Source: Muribaculaceae bacterium
Lineage (GTDB): Bacteria; Bacteroidota; Bacteroidia; Bacteroidales; Muribaculaceae
Assembly: GCA_017626045.1 (NCBI GenBank)
Contig: JAGAJP010000068.1
Span: 1-64,000, forward strand
Length of the DNA stretch: 64,000 nt
Reading direction: 5' to 3'
In this document: one piece after another, positions 8,641 to 17,204 of the stretch
Layout: every line of letters begins with the position of its first letter
Position numbering within the stretch: the first letter of the stretch is position 1
Position numbers and translations under genes: made by a program
Notes under the pieces: generated by a model
What the model saw: the letters and a program-made list of their open reading frames with translations, nothing else
Told to the model about the DNA's origin: nothing
Database searches by the model: none

Positions 8641-10777
8641 GCTGCTCTCAATGCTGATGGGTTGATATAAGGTTCCATCAATGAAATATGCGGTAGGACA
8701 GTCTCTCCAGAATATTCTTCCATTTTTAATCCTCATTCCTGCAATGCCTCTTAATGCCTGTTCGATATTCGTAATGCCTTTCTTATCAAAGTCTTCGTAG
8801 TCGCGTGAATATGATGAGAGGGATTTCATTATGTCTGCCGGCTCTTTGCTGAATGCCTGCACATTTATCTCGTCGAGCATAATCCAATTGCTGTGCTTGA
8901 AGAAATCAGACACGGTGGCGTCTTCGATATGGTCAAGAAATACTTTCAGGTTGTCAGCTACCGGAAATGTCTGCTCGAAGATGTCGTAGTTGCCTTCGTT
9001 TCCGCCATTCTCGTTCATTGCCCTGAATATGAATGGAGTGTCTTCAGGTAGGTCGAATCCGTTTAGGCAGAACATGCCGTTCGTATCGGTGTCTGCGAAA
9101 GTCCCGAAGTCTGCTTTTGGCGATATTGCGCACACCATTACGCCCTCCAGAGGCTTGTTCCGCCAACGCGAACGCACCTGTCCGGTAATCTCCTGTCCTA
9201 TCTCAAGTGGTATTTCAGGTTCAGCATACTTGCCGAGAATGGTCTCCGGAAGGTTATAGCGGCTCCATCCGTTCACCATCATAAGAATGTCCAGATTCCT
9301 TTCTGCCTCTCTGTTTCCCGCATCAAAGTAATATGCGGGGTTCTCAATTCTTCCTCTGAGTTCGCTCTGTAGAAGCATCTGGGTTCGTATATCCGCCTGT
9401 CCTGCATCTCCGGCCGCCTTCCTGTCCACGATTCTTACGTTGCAGTCGGCACCGGTACCAATGGGAGTCTTTAGCCTGATAACCGTCGAATCCAGATTGA
9501 TTCCGGTAACTTTGTCAGGGCTTCGTTCCGCTCCGATGAAGAAAAGTCTTTCGCTCACCACTATGCTGTCGCTTCTCGACACCAACATTGCCTGATAGAG
9601 ACCTGTTGTCAGATTCTTCTTGTCTATCGATACCGGCCTGTCTTTGGTAAGTGGCGAGGCAAGCACTCCCGTACCTCGGCACGCCAGTACCAGCTCGAGA
9701 TCCATTCCATCGCCACCTGCCACGCTGAAGAAACAGCGCGAGCCCGAGTATCCATAGCGCAGGGCCGCGGCACCCGCCTTTGGTGTGCCTACCTCCACTG
9801 TTCTGACAATTCCTTCCGGTCCCATGTATTCAGCGATATATGTTTTTCCGTCCTCCGGCATAAATGATAGTGTACCCATTCCGCAATGCGAGGTCTGGAA
9901 CCTTGCCGTTTCCGCCCCCAATTCATCACGCAACACTCCCGAGGCGTTCACTCCGCGTCCGCTCTCGTCTGTGGCCTTGAACGCCACAGTGCATCGTTCT
10001 CCAGCAATAAGCCATCCTCCTTCGGGATAAAAACGCACGTCGGTCTTATCTACTGGGTATTCCACAGGAATGAACTTCGCGTAGTCTCCGAACTTTACGA
10101 GCACTACGTACTCTCCTTTATCGCGAGAGAACTTACGGCTGAATCCGTTCGCCGCATCCGGCATGTCGAGTGTCTTTCCGTCAGACATATTCCACGACAT
10201 GATATTGTAGTTCATTTTGTCTCCCCTCAGCGGCCGAAGTCTGAAATGACCAGGTGCCTTCGCCCGCCGGAGTGAATTCGGAATCCACAGCATATCTTGA
10301 ACTGTATGGCGCGAGAATTTTCAGTGGCTTGCGGAAGAAATACTCCTGGCCTACATTCTCTGCGAATGCGGTGTAAGCCAGAAGAGTGTAGTCTCCTTCC
10401 GGCAAGTTCTCTTCAAGGGGCACATATCCCGCAAACACCTTATCTCGCTCAATGATCTTCACGCGGCTCTTGACACTGTTGAAGGGACAATGCAACTCCA
10501 CATAAACATATTTACTCATATCGGTTTGCCGCAGGCTTGCCGCATCAGTGACAAATACCCTCAGCCATATAGTGTCGCCGGCGCAATACATATCGCGGTC
10601 AGTCACCACATGAAGCCTCTCCTGCGGAAATAGTTCCCTCTGCGTGTCTATTCTTTTAAGTGCACTCTTTCCATGCATCCAAAAGGGATCAACAAAGTTA
10701 ACGCACAATAACAGGAATATGATACCAATAGTTGCATTCATGCTTTTGCTTTTTCCGGATGAAGATATTGTTGTCAT
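8641..10777 (-). pseudogene. Broken MG2/TonB-plug-like outer-membrane-associated protein
   Basis: The gene starts with a promoter and signal-anchor-like segment (MNATIGIIFLLLCVNF), then an MG-like domain with RLHVVTDRDMYCAGDTIWLR. The reading frame shifts near 10200-10290, and the second frame continues with DVRFYPEGGWLIAGERCTVA, a hallmark of this Bacteroidales family. It ends in a plug-like stretch (IEQALRGIAGMRIKNGRIFW, AYFIDGTLYQPI). At about 8640 it is cut by the IS110 remnant, so the C-terminus is lost. With a frameshift and a truncation it is almost certainly non-functional. Family naming (carboxypeptidase-like regulatory and TonB plug) is from remembered relatives. Confidence 0.75.
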
Positions 10778-10811
10778 AATGGTAGGATTGCTTGTTGTTA
10801 TTGATGATTTG

Positions 10812-10843
10812 CAAAAGTACTAATTATTATTCATTTGTGCAAC
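10812..10843 (-). promoter_or_regulatory. Bacteroidetes promoter of the broken MG2-like gene
   Basis: Minus strand GTTG (10840-10843), 20 bases, TACTTTTG (10812-10819). It lies 35 bases upstream of the ATG at 10777, so the promoter appears intact although the gene is not. Confidence 0.65.
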
Positions 10844-10860
10844 TAATTATTAATAAATTT

Positions 10861-11550
10861 TTAATTTGGCCTTTGGCCCGTTTTGCATACTCGATGTTTG
10901 TCAGAATTATATTTTTTATATAATATGTAGTACAGTGCCATTTCTGTCTCACGAGCATTGTCTTGATATATACGATTTATATCAAGATGAATGATGCTGT
11001 TTATATTCATACTTCTACGATTATTAAATCTCAAGTTGGAAACAAAATTATTTATTTTGTTTTGAAATTCGGCCATTAGTTTAGCCAATTCTTCAGGAAA
11101 GGCAGTTAATTCTTTGTCAGTGTTAATAGTATCAAGGTATTTACGGTATCTCCTATAAGAATCATTCATTTTCTTTTTGGACGTTTCGGATATGTTGTAT
11201 TCTTTCAGATAACTTTGCATATTCTGTCTACAGATCGCAAGTCGTTTTTCCGAATCTGGTATGAATATTTTTAACGTGTTGTGCATGATCCAAAGAGCAA
11301 AACAATTCTTGGTAAAGGTAAATTTTGGTATCAAGTTTATTGATTTTGCAATAAATTCGCTTGTTAAATGAAAGTATTTCTCAGTTTCTAAAATATTGTC
11401 TATTCCGTATCTTTCGATTTCCCTTTGATAACTGTTTATGCTCCAGTGATGGACATACGCGTCCATCATTGCTTTCCCTAAGTGTTTCTGTATTATAGAT
11501 AGTCCCTTGAATAGATTCGCTCGCCCGAGACACAAAGCGCATAGGCGCAC
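10861..11550 (-). CDS. Hypothetical protein
   Basis: I do not recognise this 229-residue protein. It is Lys/Asn-rich and largely helical in appearance, with no signal peptide or clear motif. The first 27 residues (MRLCALCLGRANLFKG...) come from DNA that looks like the end of something else; the start may instead be MMDAYVHHWSINSYQ at 11466-11469. The AT-rich codon use resembles the neighbouring accessory genes. It could be the tail of a larger lost gene. Confidence 0.45.
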   Translation of the reverse strand: MRLCALCLGRANLFKGLSIIQKHLGKAMMDAYVHHWSINSYQREIERYGIDNILETEKYFHLTSEFIAKSINLIPKFTFTKNCFALWIMHNTLKIFIPDSEKRLAICRQNMQSYLKEYNISETSKKKMNDSYRRYRKYLDTINTDKELTAFPEELAKLMAEFQNKINNFVSNLRFNNRRSMNINSIIHLDINRIYQDNARETEMALYYILYKKYNSDKHRVCKTGQRPN

Positions 11551-11883
11551 GAATACTAAGGCCGATATTTACTGGGACTCTGAGCCTGATTATGAAACAG
11601 GCCTAAACGACTGAGAGGCAAAGATTGTTGCTGCGAGCACGCGAATGAAATTTCCTGACCATCCGGTCGTTTTAAAACTTAAACGCCTACCCAATAGCCG
11701 CATGTGGCAACAAGTCACGTGCTAATCTTTCGTTGTGTCTTATATTGAATTATAAACACGAAGTGTTGGGAACCAGCACTTCACAACTGAAATATTTTCG
11801 AATGAAATAATTGTCTTGATGAAGATGCGTTCAAAACATTTTCGTATCATTGCGGGATAGATTGAGTGATGAGGCGACGATTT
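11551..11883. other. Non-coding 333-base spacer downstream of the Fic gene
   Basis: No convincing gene. It holds a hairpin (11760-11782) and a short GCCTG/CAGGC inverted repeat near 11586-11604. The segment between about 11540 and 11720 reads like decayed coding DNA but I cannot name it. Confidence 0.4.
11760..11782 (-). terminator. Hairpin downstream of the Fic gene
   Basis: GAAGTGTTGG (11760-11769) pairs with CCAGCACTTC (11773-11782) with one G-U. On the minus strand it is followed by GTGTTTATAAT. It is a weak terminator candidate for the Fic gene, about 100 bases after its stop. Confidence 0.45.
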
Positions 11884-12774
11884 TTAATCGGTGTATTTGA
11901 TCCTGAATTTGTCAAGCAGAATTTTGAAATTATTCTGTGCGCTCAGACAAGTATCCATAAGATAACCTTTTATCGTAGGCCAATTTCGTAGTCCGTTATA
12001 GTAGAACATCTTCAGCTCGTCGGTAATGATGAACGGAACATATCCAAAACGGAGACATTCCCGAAACATTATCAATCTTCCGACTCTACCGTTTCCGTCT
12101 TGGAAAGGATGTATTGATTCGAACCGTTGATGGAAATCAATAATATCTTCGAGAGTTGGATGTTTTTTACCGTTATAATCTTTCAAGAGAGCCTTAATCT
12201 CTTTGTGGACATTCTCCGGATCTATAGTGTCATTCCCTCCAACCTCATTGGGAAGTTTCTTGTAATCTCCGACTCTGAACCATGCTTTCCGTTCATCTGA
12301 AGTCCCTGATTTAAGCAGAAAATGAAGATGTTTTACAAATGCTTCCGTAAGTTTCCCATCTGTGTTGTCAATGATGTAGTCGATGGCGCGGAAGTGGTTG
12401 GTGGTTTCTATTATGTCGTCCACATTCATCGTGCCTTCTGAAACTCCTATGGTGTTGGTCTCGAATATATAACGGGTTTGGTCATGCGTCAATTTGCTTC
12501 CTTCGATATGATTGGAGTTATAGGTAAGGTCAATCTGTATCCGATGATATATGCCTCCTTTTGTTTTTCCGTTTTTCTGCTCTTTGATGGCTTGCAATAA
12601 AGGTGATATTGAAGATTTATTAGAGCGTTTCGGTGGTAGTGCATCTTCAGGTATGCTCCATGTCTTTCCTACGAGATAAGCACCTTCGATTTTACCCTGT
12701 GCGCAATAGTTTCGGGCAGTGCGCTCCGAAATACCATGTACCTCTGACCATAACTTGACTGAAATAAACTCCAT
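11884..12774 (-). CDS. Fic-family AMP-transferase-like protein with N-terminal helix-turn-helix
   Basis: A 296-residue Fic protein. Residues 1-50 (SVKLWSEVHGISERTARNYC ... LVGKTWSIP) resemble an excisionase/MerR-type DNA-binding helix-turn-helix. SNHIEG near residue 87 matches the inhibitory motif S/TxxxE(G/N). The catalytic motif HPFQDGNGRVGR near residues 218-230 is complete, so the fold should be able to transfer AMP or a related group. A perfect palindrome over its promoter suggests autoregulation. It stands alone without an adjacent Fic-type antitoxin; its own inhibitory helix may play that part. Target protein unknown. Confidence 0.88.
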   Translation of the reverse strand: MEFISVKLWSEVHGISERTARNYCAQGKIEGAYLVGKTWSIPEDALPPKRSNKSSISPLLQAIKEQKNGKTKGGIYHRIQIDLTYNSNHIEGSKLTHDQTRYIFETNTIGVSEGTMNVDDIIETTNHFRAIDYIIDNTDGKLTEAFVKHLHFLLKSGTSDERKAWFRVGDYKKLPNEVGGNDTIDPENVHKEIKALLKDYNGKKHPTLEDIIDFHQRFESIHPFQDGNGRVGRLIMFRECLRFGYVPFIITDELKMFYYNGLRNWPTIKGYLMDTCLSAQNNFKILLDKFRIKYTD

Positions 12775-12805
12775 CTATCGGCAATACTTTGATTAAAATA
12801 TTATG

Positions 12806-12839
12806 CAAAGATACCAAAACTTGCCGATATCGGCAAGTT
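12806..12839 (-). promoter_or_regulatory. Promoter of the Fic gene with 22-bp palindromic operator
   Basis: Minus strand TTG (12834-12836), 20 bases, TATCTTTG (12806-12813). The perfect palindrome AACTTGCCGAT/ATCGGCAAGTT (12818-12839) covers the -33 element and spacer. A further half-site ATCGGCAA (12777-12784) sits 3 bases before the ATG. This is the layout of a repressor operator; the Fic protein's own helix-turn-helix is the obvious candidate binder (inference). Confidence 0.75.
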
Positions 12840-12900
12840 TCCTGCCATAAAAATACCCCATATCCTTAATATCGTATTTCTCCGGAATCTTAGCGAGTAG

Positions 12901-13074
12901 ATGTGTGTGTTGTTGTGTTGTGCCACGAAAAGTGAGATTTTGGAGGTAAACGGTAAAATAAAAAGTGAGATTTTGGAGGTAAACGGTAAAATTAAAAGTG
13001 AGATTTTGGAGGTAAATGGCAAAATAAAAGTGAGATTTTGGAGGTCACGTGGAATTTTTATTTTGATTGTATGA
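12901..13074 (+). repeat. 33-bp tandem repeat, open in frame as 11-residue repeats
   Basis: GTGAGATTTTGGAGGTAAAC-type units begin at 12932, 12965, 12998 and 13030 (spacing 33, 33, 32). From the ATG at 12901 the plus strand is open for 57 codons and encodes KSEILEVNGKI three times before the 32-base spacing shifts the last unit. The minus strand is also open (PFTSKISLFIL repeats). The array lies just upstream of the promoter of the DUF4143 ATPase. Whether it is translated is unknown. Confidence 0.7.
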
Positions 13075-13092
13075 TTTAATTTATTAATTTTG
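13062..13092 (+). promoter_or_regulatory. Bacteroidetes promoter of the DUF4143 ATPase
   Basis: TTTG (13062-13065), 19 bases, TAATTTTG (13085-13092): an exact consensus match. Transcription should begin near 13098, directly before an imperfect GAAGT...CAACTTC inverted element (13101-13121) in the leader. Confidence 0.8.
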
Positions 13093-13139
13093 CGCTTGTT
13101 GAAGTGGTTGGAAGCAACTTCAGTTAAAATATATTAGAC

Positions 13140-14477
13140 ATGAGGATATTTAGACGCAAAATATATTTCCGTATGTTGGAGTGGAAGCAAAAAAGAGATG
13201 GTGCAACCGCGTTGCTTATCAAAGGAGCGAGGCGTGTGGGTAAATCCACTATTGCCGAGGAGTTTGCTAAGAATGAATACGAAAGTTACATCGCTGTTGA
13301 CTTTGCCGATGCGCCGGCTGCCTTATGGGAAGCGGTCGAGAATATTTCTGACCGTGACAATTTCTTCATGCAGCTTCAGTTTATCTATGGTGTTCAGTTG
13401 AAGGAGCGTAAATCAGTAATTATATTTGATGAAATCCAGAAATGTCCCAAAGTCAGACAGGCTATAAAGTATCTTGTAAAGGATCATCGTTATGACTATA
13501 TAGAGACAGGCTCGCTTCTTTCCATAAAAAAGAATACCACCGGCATTGTCATTCCGAGCGAGGAAACGAGGCTTACGATGTATCCTATGGATTATGAAGA
13601 GTTCCAATGGGCGTTGGGCAACGATAATACATTCCCGCTCTTGAAGAAGATGTTTGAAGAGCGTAAATCATTTGGAGATGCCGTTGCGAGAGATTTGCTA
13701 CGCAAGTTCCGTCTCTATATGCTTATAGGCGGTATGCCTCAGGCTGTTGAAACATATCTCGATACAAATAATCTTGCAGAGGTGGATGCGAAAAAACGTG
13801 AAATAATTGAACTTTATCTTGACGATTTCGAGAAAATTGATCCTACCGGCAAAGCATCCCGGATTTTCAAGTCTATCCCTGCTCAGCTTTCGAAAAACGC
13901 CTCCAGATTTCAAGAAAGAAGTATAATAGGCTATACGATGGAAGAGGAAAAGGCTGCCGAACTGATTAAGGAATTGGAAGACAGTCTTACAGTAAACATC
14001 TCATTTCATGCCAACGACCCTAATGTCGGACTTGTATTACATGCCGATTATGACAGATATAAAATGTATCTTGCTGATACCGGCCTATTCATAACTCTTG
14101 CATTCTGGAATCATGATGTGTCAGACAACATCATTTATCAAAAGCTATTGTCAGATAAATTGTCTGCCGATCTTGGATATGTCTATGAGAATGTAGTGGC
14201 ACAGATGCTGACGGCAAACGGTCACAAGTTGTTTTATTATACCTGGCCTACAGAAAACGGCAAGCGCAAATACGAGATTGATTTTATTCTCTCTCAAGGC
14301 AATAAAATCTGCCCGATTGAGGTCAAGTCTTCCGGGTATAAAACTCATGCTTCTCTTGATGCGTTCATGGTAAAGTTTTCTGACCGTATCCTTTGGAACT
14401 ACCTTATATATACAAAGGATCTTCGTAAGGACGGGAGCATAATACTACTTCCTGTATTTCTGACGGCCTTTCTTTAG
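13140..14477 (+). CDS. AAA-type ATPase with DUF4143 C-terminal domain
   Basis: A 445-residue protein of the ATP-binding/DUF4143 family, abundant in Bacteroidales and of unclear function. Walker A is GARRVGKST near residues 29-37 and Walker B is VIIFDEIQ near residue 97, followed by a sensor-like ETGSLL. The C-terminal half is DUF4143 with a restriction-nuclease-like core, YEIDFILSQ ... PIEVKSSG. The start is supported by the promoter 50 bases upstream. It converges with the SpmAB gene, 13 bases apart. Relatives are often found near mobile or defence genes, which fits this accessory stretch. Confidence 0.88.
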   Translation: MRIFRRKIYFRMLEWKQKRDGATALLIKGARRVGKSTIAEEFAKNEYESYIAVDFADAPAALWEAVENISDRDNFFMQLQFIYGVQLKERKSVIIFDEIQKCPKVRQAIKYLVKDHRYDYIETGSLLSIKKNTTGIVIPSEETRLTMYPMDYEEFQWALGNDNTFPLLKKMFEERKSFGDAVARDLLRKFRLYMLIGGMPQAVETYLDTNNLAEVDAKKREIIELYLDDFEKIDPTGKASRIFKSIPAQLSKNASRFQERSIIGYTMEEEKAAELIKELEDSLTVNISFHANDPNVGLVLHADYDRYKMYLADTGLFITLAFWNHDVSDNIIYQKLLSDKLSADLGYVYENVVAQMLTANGHKLFYYTWPTENGKRKYEIDFILSQGNKICPIEVKSSGYKTHASLDAFMVKFSDRILWNYLIYTKDLRKDGSIILLPVFLTAFL

Positions 14478-14490
14478 TAAAAACAGTGTG

Positions 14491-15720
14491 TCAACCCCAG
14501 AAAAGGTAGGCGATGAAGATGGCGGCTATGGCGCCGGTGATGTCGGCAAGAAGCGCGTAGCCCGCTGCATAGCGGGTCTTCATCACGCCTACTGAGCCAA
14601 AGTAGACGGCGAGGATATAGAAGGTGGTGTCGGTACTCCCTCTTACCACTCCAGCCAGACGACTCACGAACGCATCCGCTCCCTCTGCCTTCATCACGTC
14701 GAGCATCATCGCGCAACTTCCGCTGCCGCTCAACGGTTTCATAAGCATCGTGGGAAGTGCCCCCACCCATTGTGTGTCAATACCCAATGCCGCAACGCCT
14801 GTTGCCACCCATCCTGTCACGGCGTCAAGCGCTCCTGAAGCCCTGAACATTCCTATTGCCACAAGGATGGCTACCAGATACGGTATGATGCCTACCGCTG
14901 TCTTGAATCCCTCTTTCGCACCCTCTATAAAACAGTCATACACGTTTATCTTCTTGCGCATTCCGGCAAGAATAAACAATATGATCACACCGAAGAGCAG
15001 GAAGTTGGCGCCGAAGGTGGAATATGCCTCAACCTTGTCGGCAGGAAGCGTGGAAAACCACCATGCAAGCCCTCCCACAGCCGCCGCAAGCCCTCCGAGC
15101 CACGACCACAGCACCAGGTCCATCCGTATCTTCTGTCTGACACACAGGGCTGTCAGCCCTACAAGTGTCGCTATCGCTGTAGCGAGAAGTATAGGAATGA
15201 AGATGTCGGTGGGATTGGACGCTCCTCCCTGCGCCCTATACATCATTATGCTGACGGGAATCAGACAGAGTCCGCTGCTGTTGAGCACCAGAAACATAAT
15301 CATGGCATCGGTAGCTGTGTCTTTCTTATGGTTGAGCGTCTGCATCTCCTGCATGGCGCGAAGCCCCATCGGTGTGGCGGCGTTGTCGAGCCCCAGCATA
15401 TTGGCGGAGAGATTCATGAAGATGGCTCCCATCGCGGGGTGGTCTTTCGGAATCCCCGGGAAGAGTCGCGAAAAAAACGGACTCACCAGCCGCGCCATAG
15501 CGGTGGTGACGCCGGCGCGTTCCCCTATCTTCATTATGCCCATCCACAGCGAGAGAACTCCTGTAAGTCCTAACGATATCTCAAAGGCAAAAGCCGCCTG
15601 ACTGAACGAAGCGTTCATTATCCTGCTCCATATCGCAGTGTCACCCGTGAAGAGGGTGGTGCCAGCCGCCATAAGAAAAGCGACGACTAAGAATCCTATC
15701 CAAATATAATTCAAAAGCAT
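14491..15720 (-). CDS. SpmA-SpmB fusion, nucleoside-recognition (Gate) domain membrane protein
   Basis: A 409-residue polytopic membrane protein. The first half (to about residue 200) matches spore maturation protein A, with AIFMNLSANMLGLDNAATPM and a long hydrophobic segment. The second half matches SpmB, with GAKEGFKTAVGIIPYLVAIL and SGSGSCAMMLDVMKAEGADA. Both are Gate domains of the nucleoside-transporter superfamily. The organism does not sporulate, so the name is historical. It starts one base after the stop of an ABC ATPase and takes the place where a zinc permease gene would be expected. Transport substrate unknown. Confidence 0.88.
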   Translation of the reverse strand: MLLNYIWIGFLVVAFLMAAGTTLFTGDTAIWSRIMNASFSQAAFAFEISLGLTGVLSLWMGIMKIGERAGVTTAMARLVSPFFSRLFPGIPKDHPAMGAIFMNLSANMLGLDNAATPMGLRAMQEMQTLNHKKDTATDAMIMFLVLNSSGLCLIPVSIMMYRAQGGASNPTDIFIPILLATAIATLVGLTALCVRQKIRMDLVLWSWLGGLAAAVGGLAWWFSTLPADKVEAYSTFGANFLLFGVIILFILAGMRKKINVYDCFIEGAKEGFKTAVGIIPYLVAILVAIGMFRASGALDAVTGWVATGVAALGIDTQWVGALPTMLMKPLSGSGSCAMMLDVMKAEGADAFVSRLAGVVRGSTDTTFYILAVYFGSVGVMKTRYAAGYALLADITGAIAAIFIAYLFWG

Positions 15721-15721
15721 A

Positions 15722-16372
15722 TTACAGCGTAATTTCTTCTATTCCCCGGTCTACGATGATGTGGCGGTTGGCAATGCGCGAGATCACCGACATCTCATGG
15801 CTCACAAGAATTATGGTGTGGCGGATGGCAAGATTCTCCATGATCGAATATATCTGGTTTTCGAATTTCTTGTCGACATAGCTCAGTGGCTCGTCAAGAA
15901 TAAGGATATCCGGATCCGACACTATAGCGCGCGCCAGCAGTGTGCGCTGAAGCATTCCTCCCGATAGGTCTCCTATGTTCATATCGAGATATTCAGATAC
16001 GCCACACAGCTCCACGGCTCGACGAAATGCGTTCTCGTCTTCGGCGTTTCGACGATGGAAGATTCCGGTAATCTGTCCGGACTGTATCGCCTCTGCCACT
16101 GTGATGGGAAACCTGGTGTCGATGTTGCTTTTCTGAGGCAGGTATCCTATTTTCGGGTGCCTGTCAGGCTTGCCTTCCGCATCGAAATATTCCACGCTTC
16201 CCCTGTTCGGTTTCAGAAGCCGGAGCATGATCCTGAGCAGTGTGGTCTTGCCGCCTCCGTTGGGTCCTGTGATTGCCACAAAATCGCCCCTGCCTATCGT
16301 CAGTGATACATGGTCGAGTATGGGTTTTGAATCAAACCGTATCGATACATCCTTAATTTCGATCAATTTCAT
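15722..16372 (-). CDS. Metal-type ABC transporter ATP-binding protein (ZnuC-like)
   Basis: A 216-residue ABC ATPase with Walker A GPNGGGKTT near residues 38-46, Q-loop in GYLPQKSNI, signature LSGGMLQR near residue 137, Walker B ILILDEP and switch His in LVSHEM. The YLPQ...DTRFPITV pattern is that of the zinc/manganese group. It overlaps the binding-protein gene by 20 bases upstream and abuts the SpmAB gene downstream. No ABC-3 permease is adjacent. Confidence 0.85.
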   Translation of the reverse strand: MKLIEIKDVSIRFDSKPILDHVSLTIGRGDFVAITGPNGGGKTTLLRIMLRLLKPNRGSVEYFDAEGKPDRHPKIGYLPQKSNIDTRFPITVAEAIQSGQITGIFHRRNAEDENAFRRAVELCGVSEYLDMNIGDLSGGMLQRTLLARAIVSDPDILILDEPLSYVDKKFENQIYSIMENLAIRHTIILVSHEMSVISRIANRHIIVDRGIEEITL

Positions 16373-17204
16373 CGGCAGTCCTGCTTAGTTCGTCTATCCA
16401 TTTATCGGAAGACAGATTAACCTCGACCATCGGTATCCCGAGTTCTTCCGACACCTGTGTCTCGAGAGCGTTGTTGCCCGAAGGTTCCGTCACCACAATG
16501 GATGGAGAAGCGTTTCTGATGCTTTCGATCTGCGCGGACAGTTGAAGAGGTGTGGGCTCTTTCCCTTCTTTCTCAAGAGCGATCTGGCGTATGCCATAGT
16601 CTCTTGCGAAGTAGGTGAGTACCGGATGCTTTACTACAATCGTCTTCCCCTTGATGTCTTTGGTTGCTATTATGCTGTCAAGCTCAGAGAGCCTTGACCT
16701 CAGTTTTCCGTATGCCCCAGCGTATGAAGCGGCTTTATCCGGAAACATTTCAGAGAGTGTCTCAGTCATAGTCTCTCCAATCATCATACAGTTTCTCAGC
16801 GACGTCAGCATATGCGGGTCAAACCCGTTTTCAGATTCGTTTGTAGCGGCATGGGTGCCGTAGATCTTCTCTATTCCTTCCGACACATCAGTGATTGGCA
16901 GATCCGGAAAATTCCCGGCAATAGAATTGCCTAAACTTTTCTCAAATCCGGGTGTGTTAAGGGTGAAGAATACCGATGCATTGGCAAGTTCCTTCATTGT
17001 CCCCACCGAAGGCTGGTATGTCTCGGGATTGCTTCCGGGGGGAATCAGTGTCACTGTCTCCACGTCATCGCCTGCTATCTGCCTTAAAAGCCACGCCAGT
17101 GGCTCGCTGCTCACCGCTACGCACGGTTTCCCGGACTCCTCCTTCCGGCCGCAGCCGGAAAGAAGAACCGTCAGTATGCACGCCACGACAGCGAGGGTTC
17201 TCAT
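16353..17204 (-). CDS. Metal ABC transporter substrate-binding lipoprotein (ZnuA-like)
   Basis: A 283-residue lipoprotein with signal peptide and lipobox LSGC near residue 18. It has the cluster A-I binding-protein fold. Likely metal ligands are His in GFDPHML and VKHPVLTYFARDYG; the first ligand position reads PETYQP, with Glu where ZnuA usually has His. A C-terminal VEVNLSSDKW matches the acidic ligand region. The Asn/Glu-rich loop ATNESENG takes the place of the His-rich loop. The start ATG overlaps the trpS stop (ATGA). Zinc or manganese is likely but not proven. Confidence 0.85.
   Translation of the reverse strand: MRTLAVVACILTVLLSGCGRKEESGKPCVAVSSEPLAWLLRQIAGDDVETVTLIPPGSNPETYQPSVGTMKELANASVFFTLNTPGFEKSLGNSIAGNFPDLPITDVSEGIEKIYGTHAATNESENGFDPHMLTSLRNCMMIGETMTETLSEMFPDKAASYAGAYGKLRSRLSELDSIIATKDIKGKTIVVKHPVLTYFARDYGIRQIALEKEGKEPTPLQLSAQIESIRNASPSIVVTEPSGNNALETQVSEELGIPMVEVNLSSDKWIDELSRTADEIDRN

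Noticed and set aside
7627..10293. A single 888-residue fusion protein
   Set aside because: It joins the rest of an MG2-like gene to an IS110 remnant by a frameshift; both parts are broken relative to their families.
12932..13047. 33-bp repeats as a CRISPR array
   Set aside because: The units are contiguous with no unique spacers and no cas genes nearby, so this is a plain tandem repeat.
14491..15720. Evidence of sporulation from the SpmA/SpmB match
   Set aside because: These Gate-domain proteins are widespread in non-sporulating Bacteroidetes, and no other sporulation gene is present.
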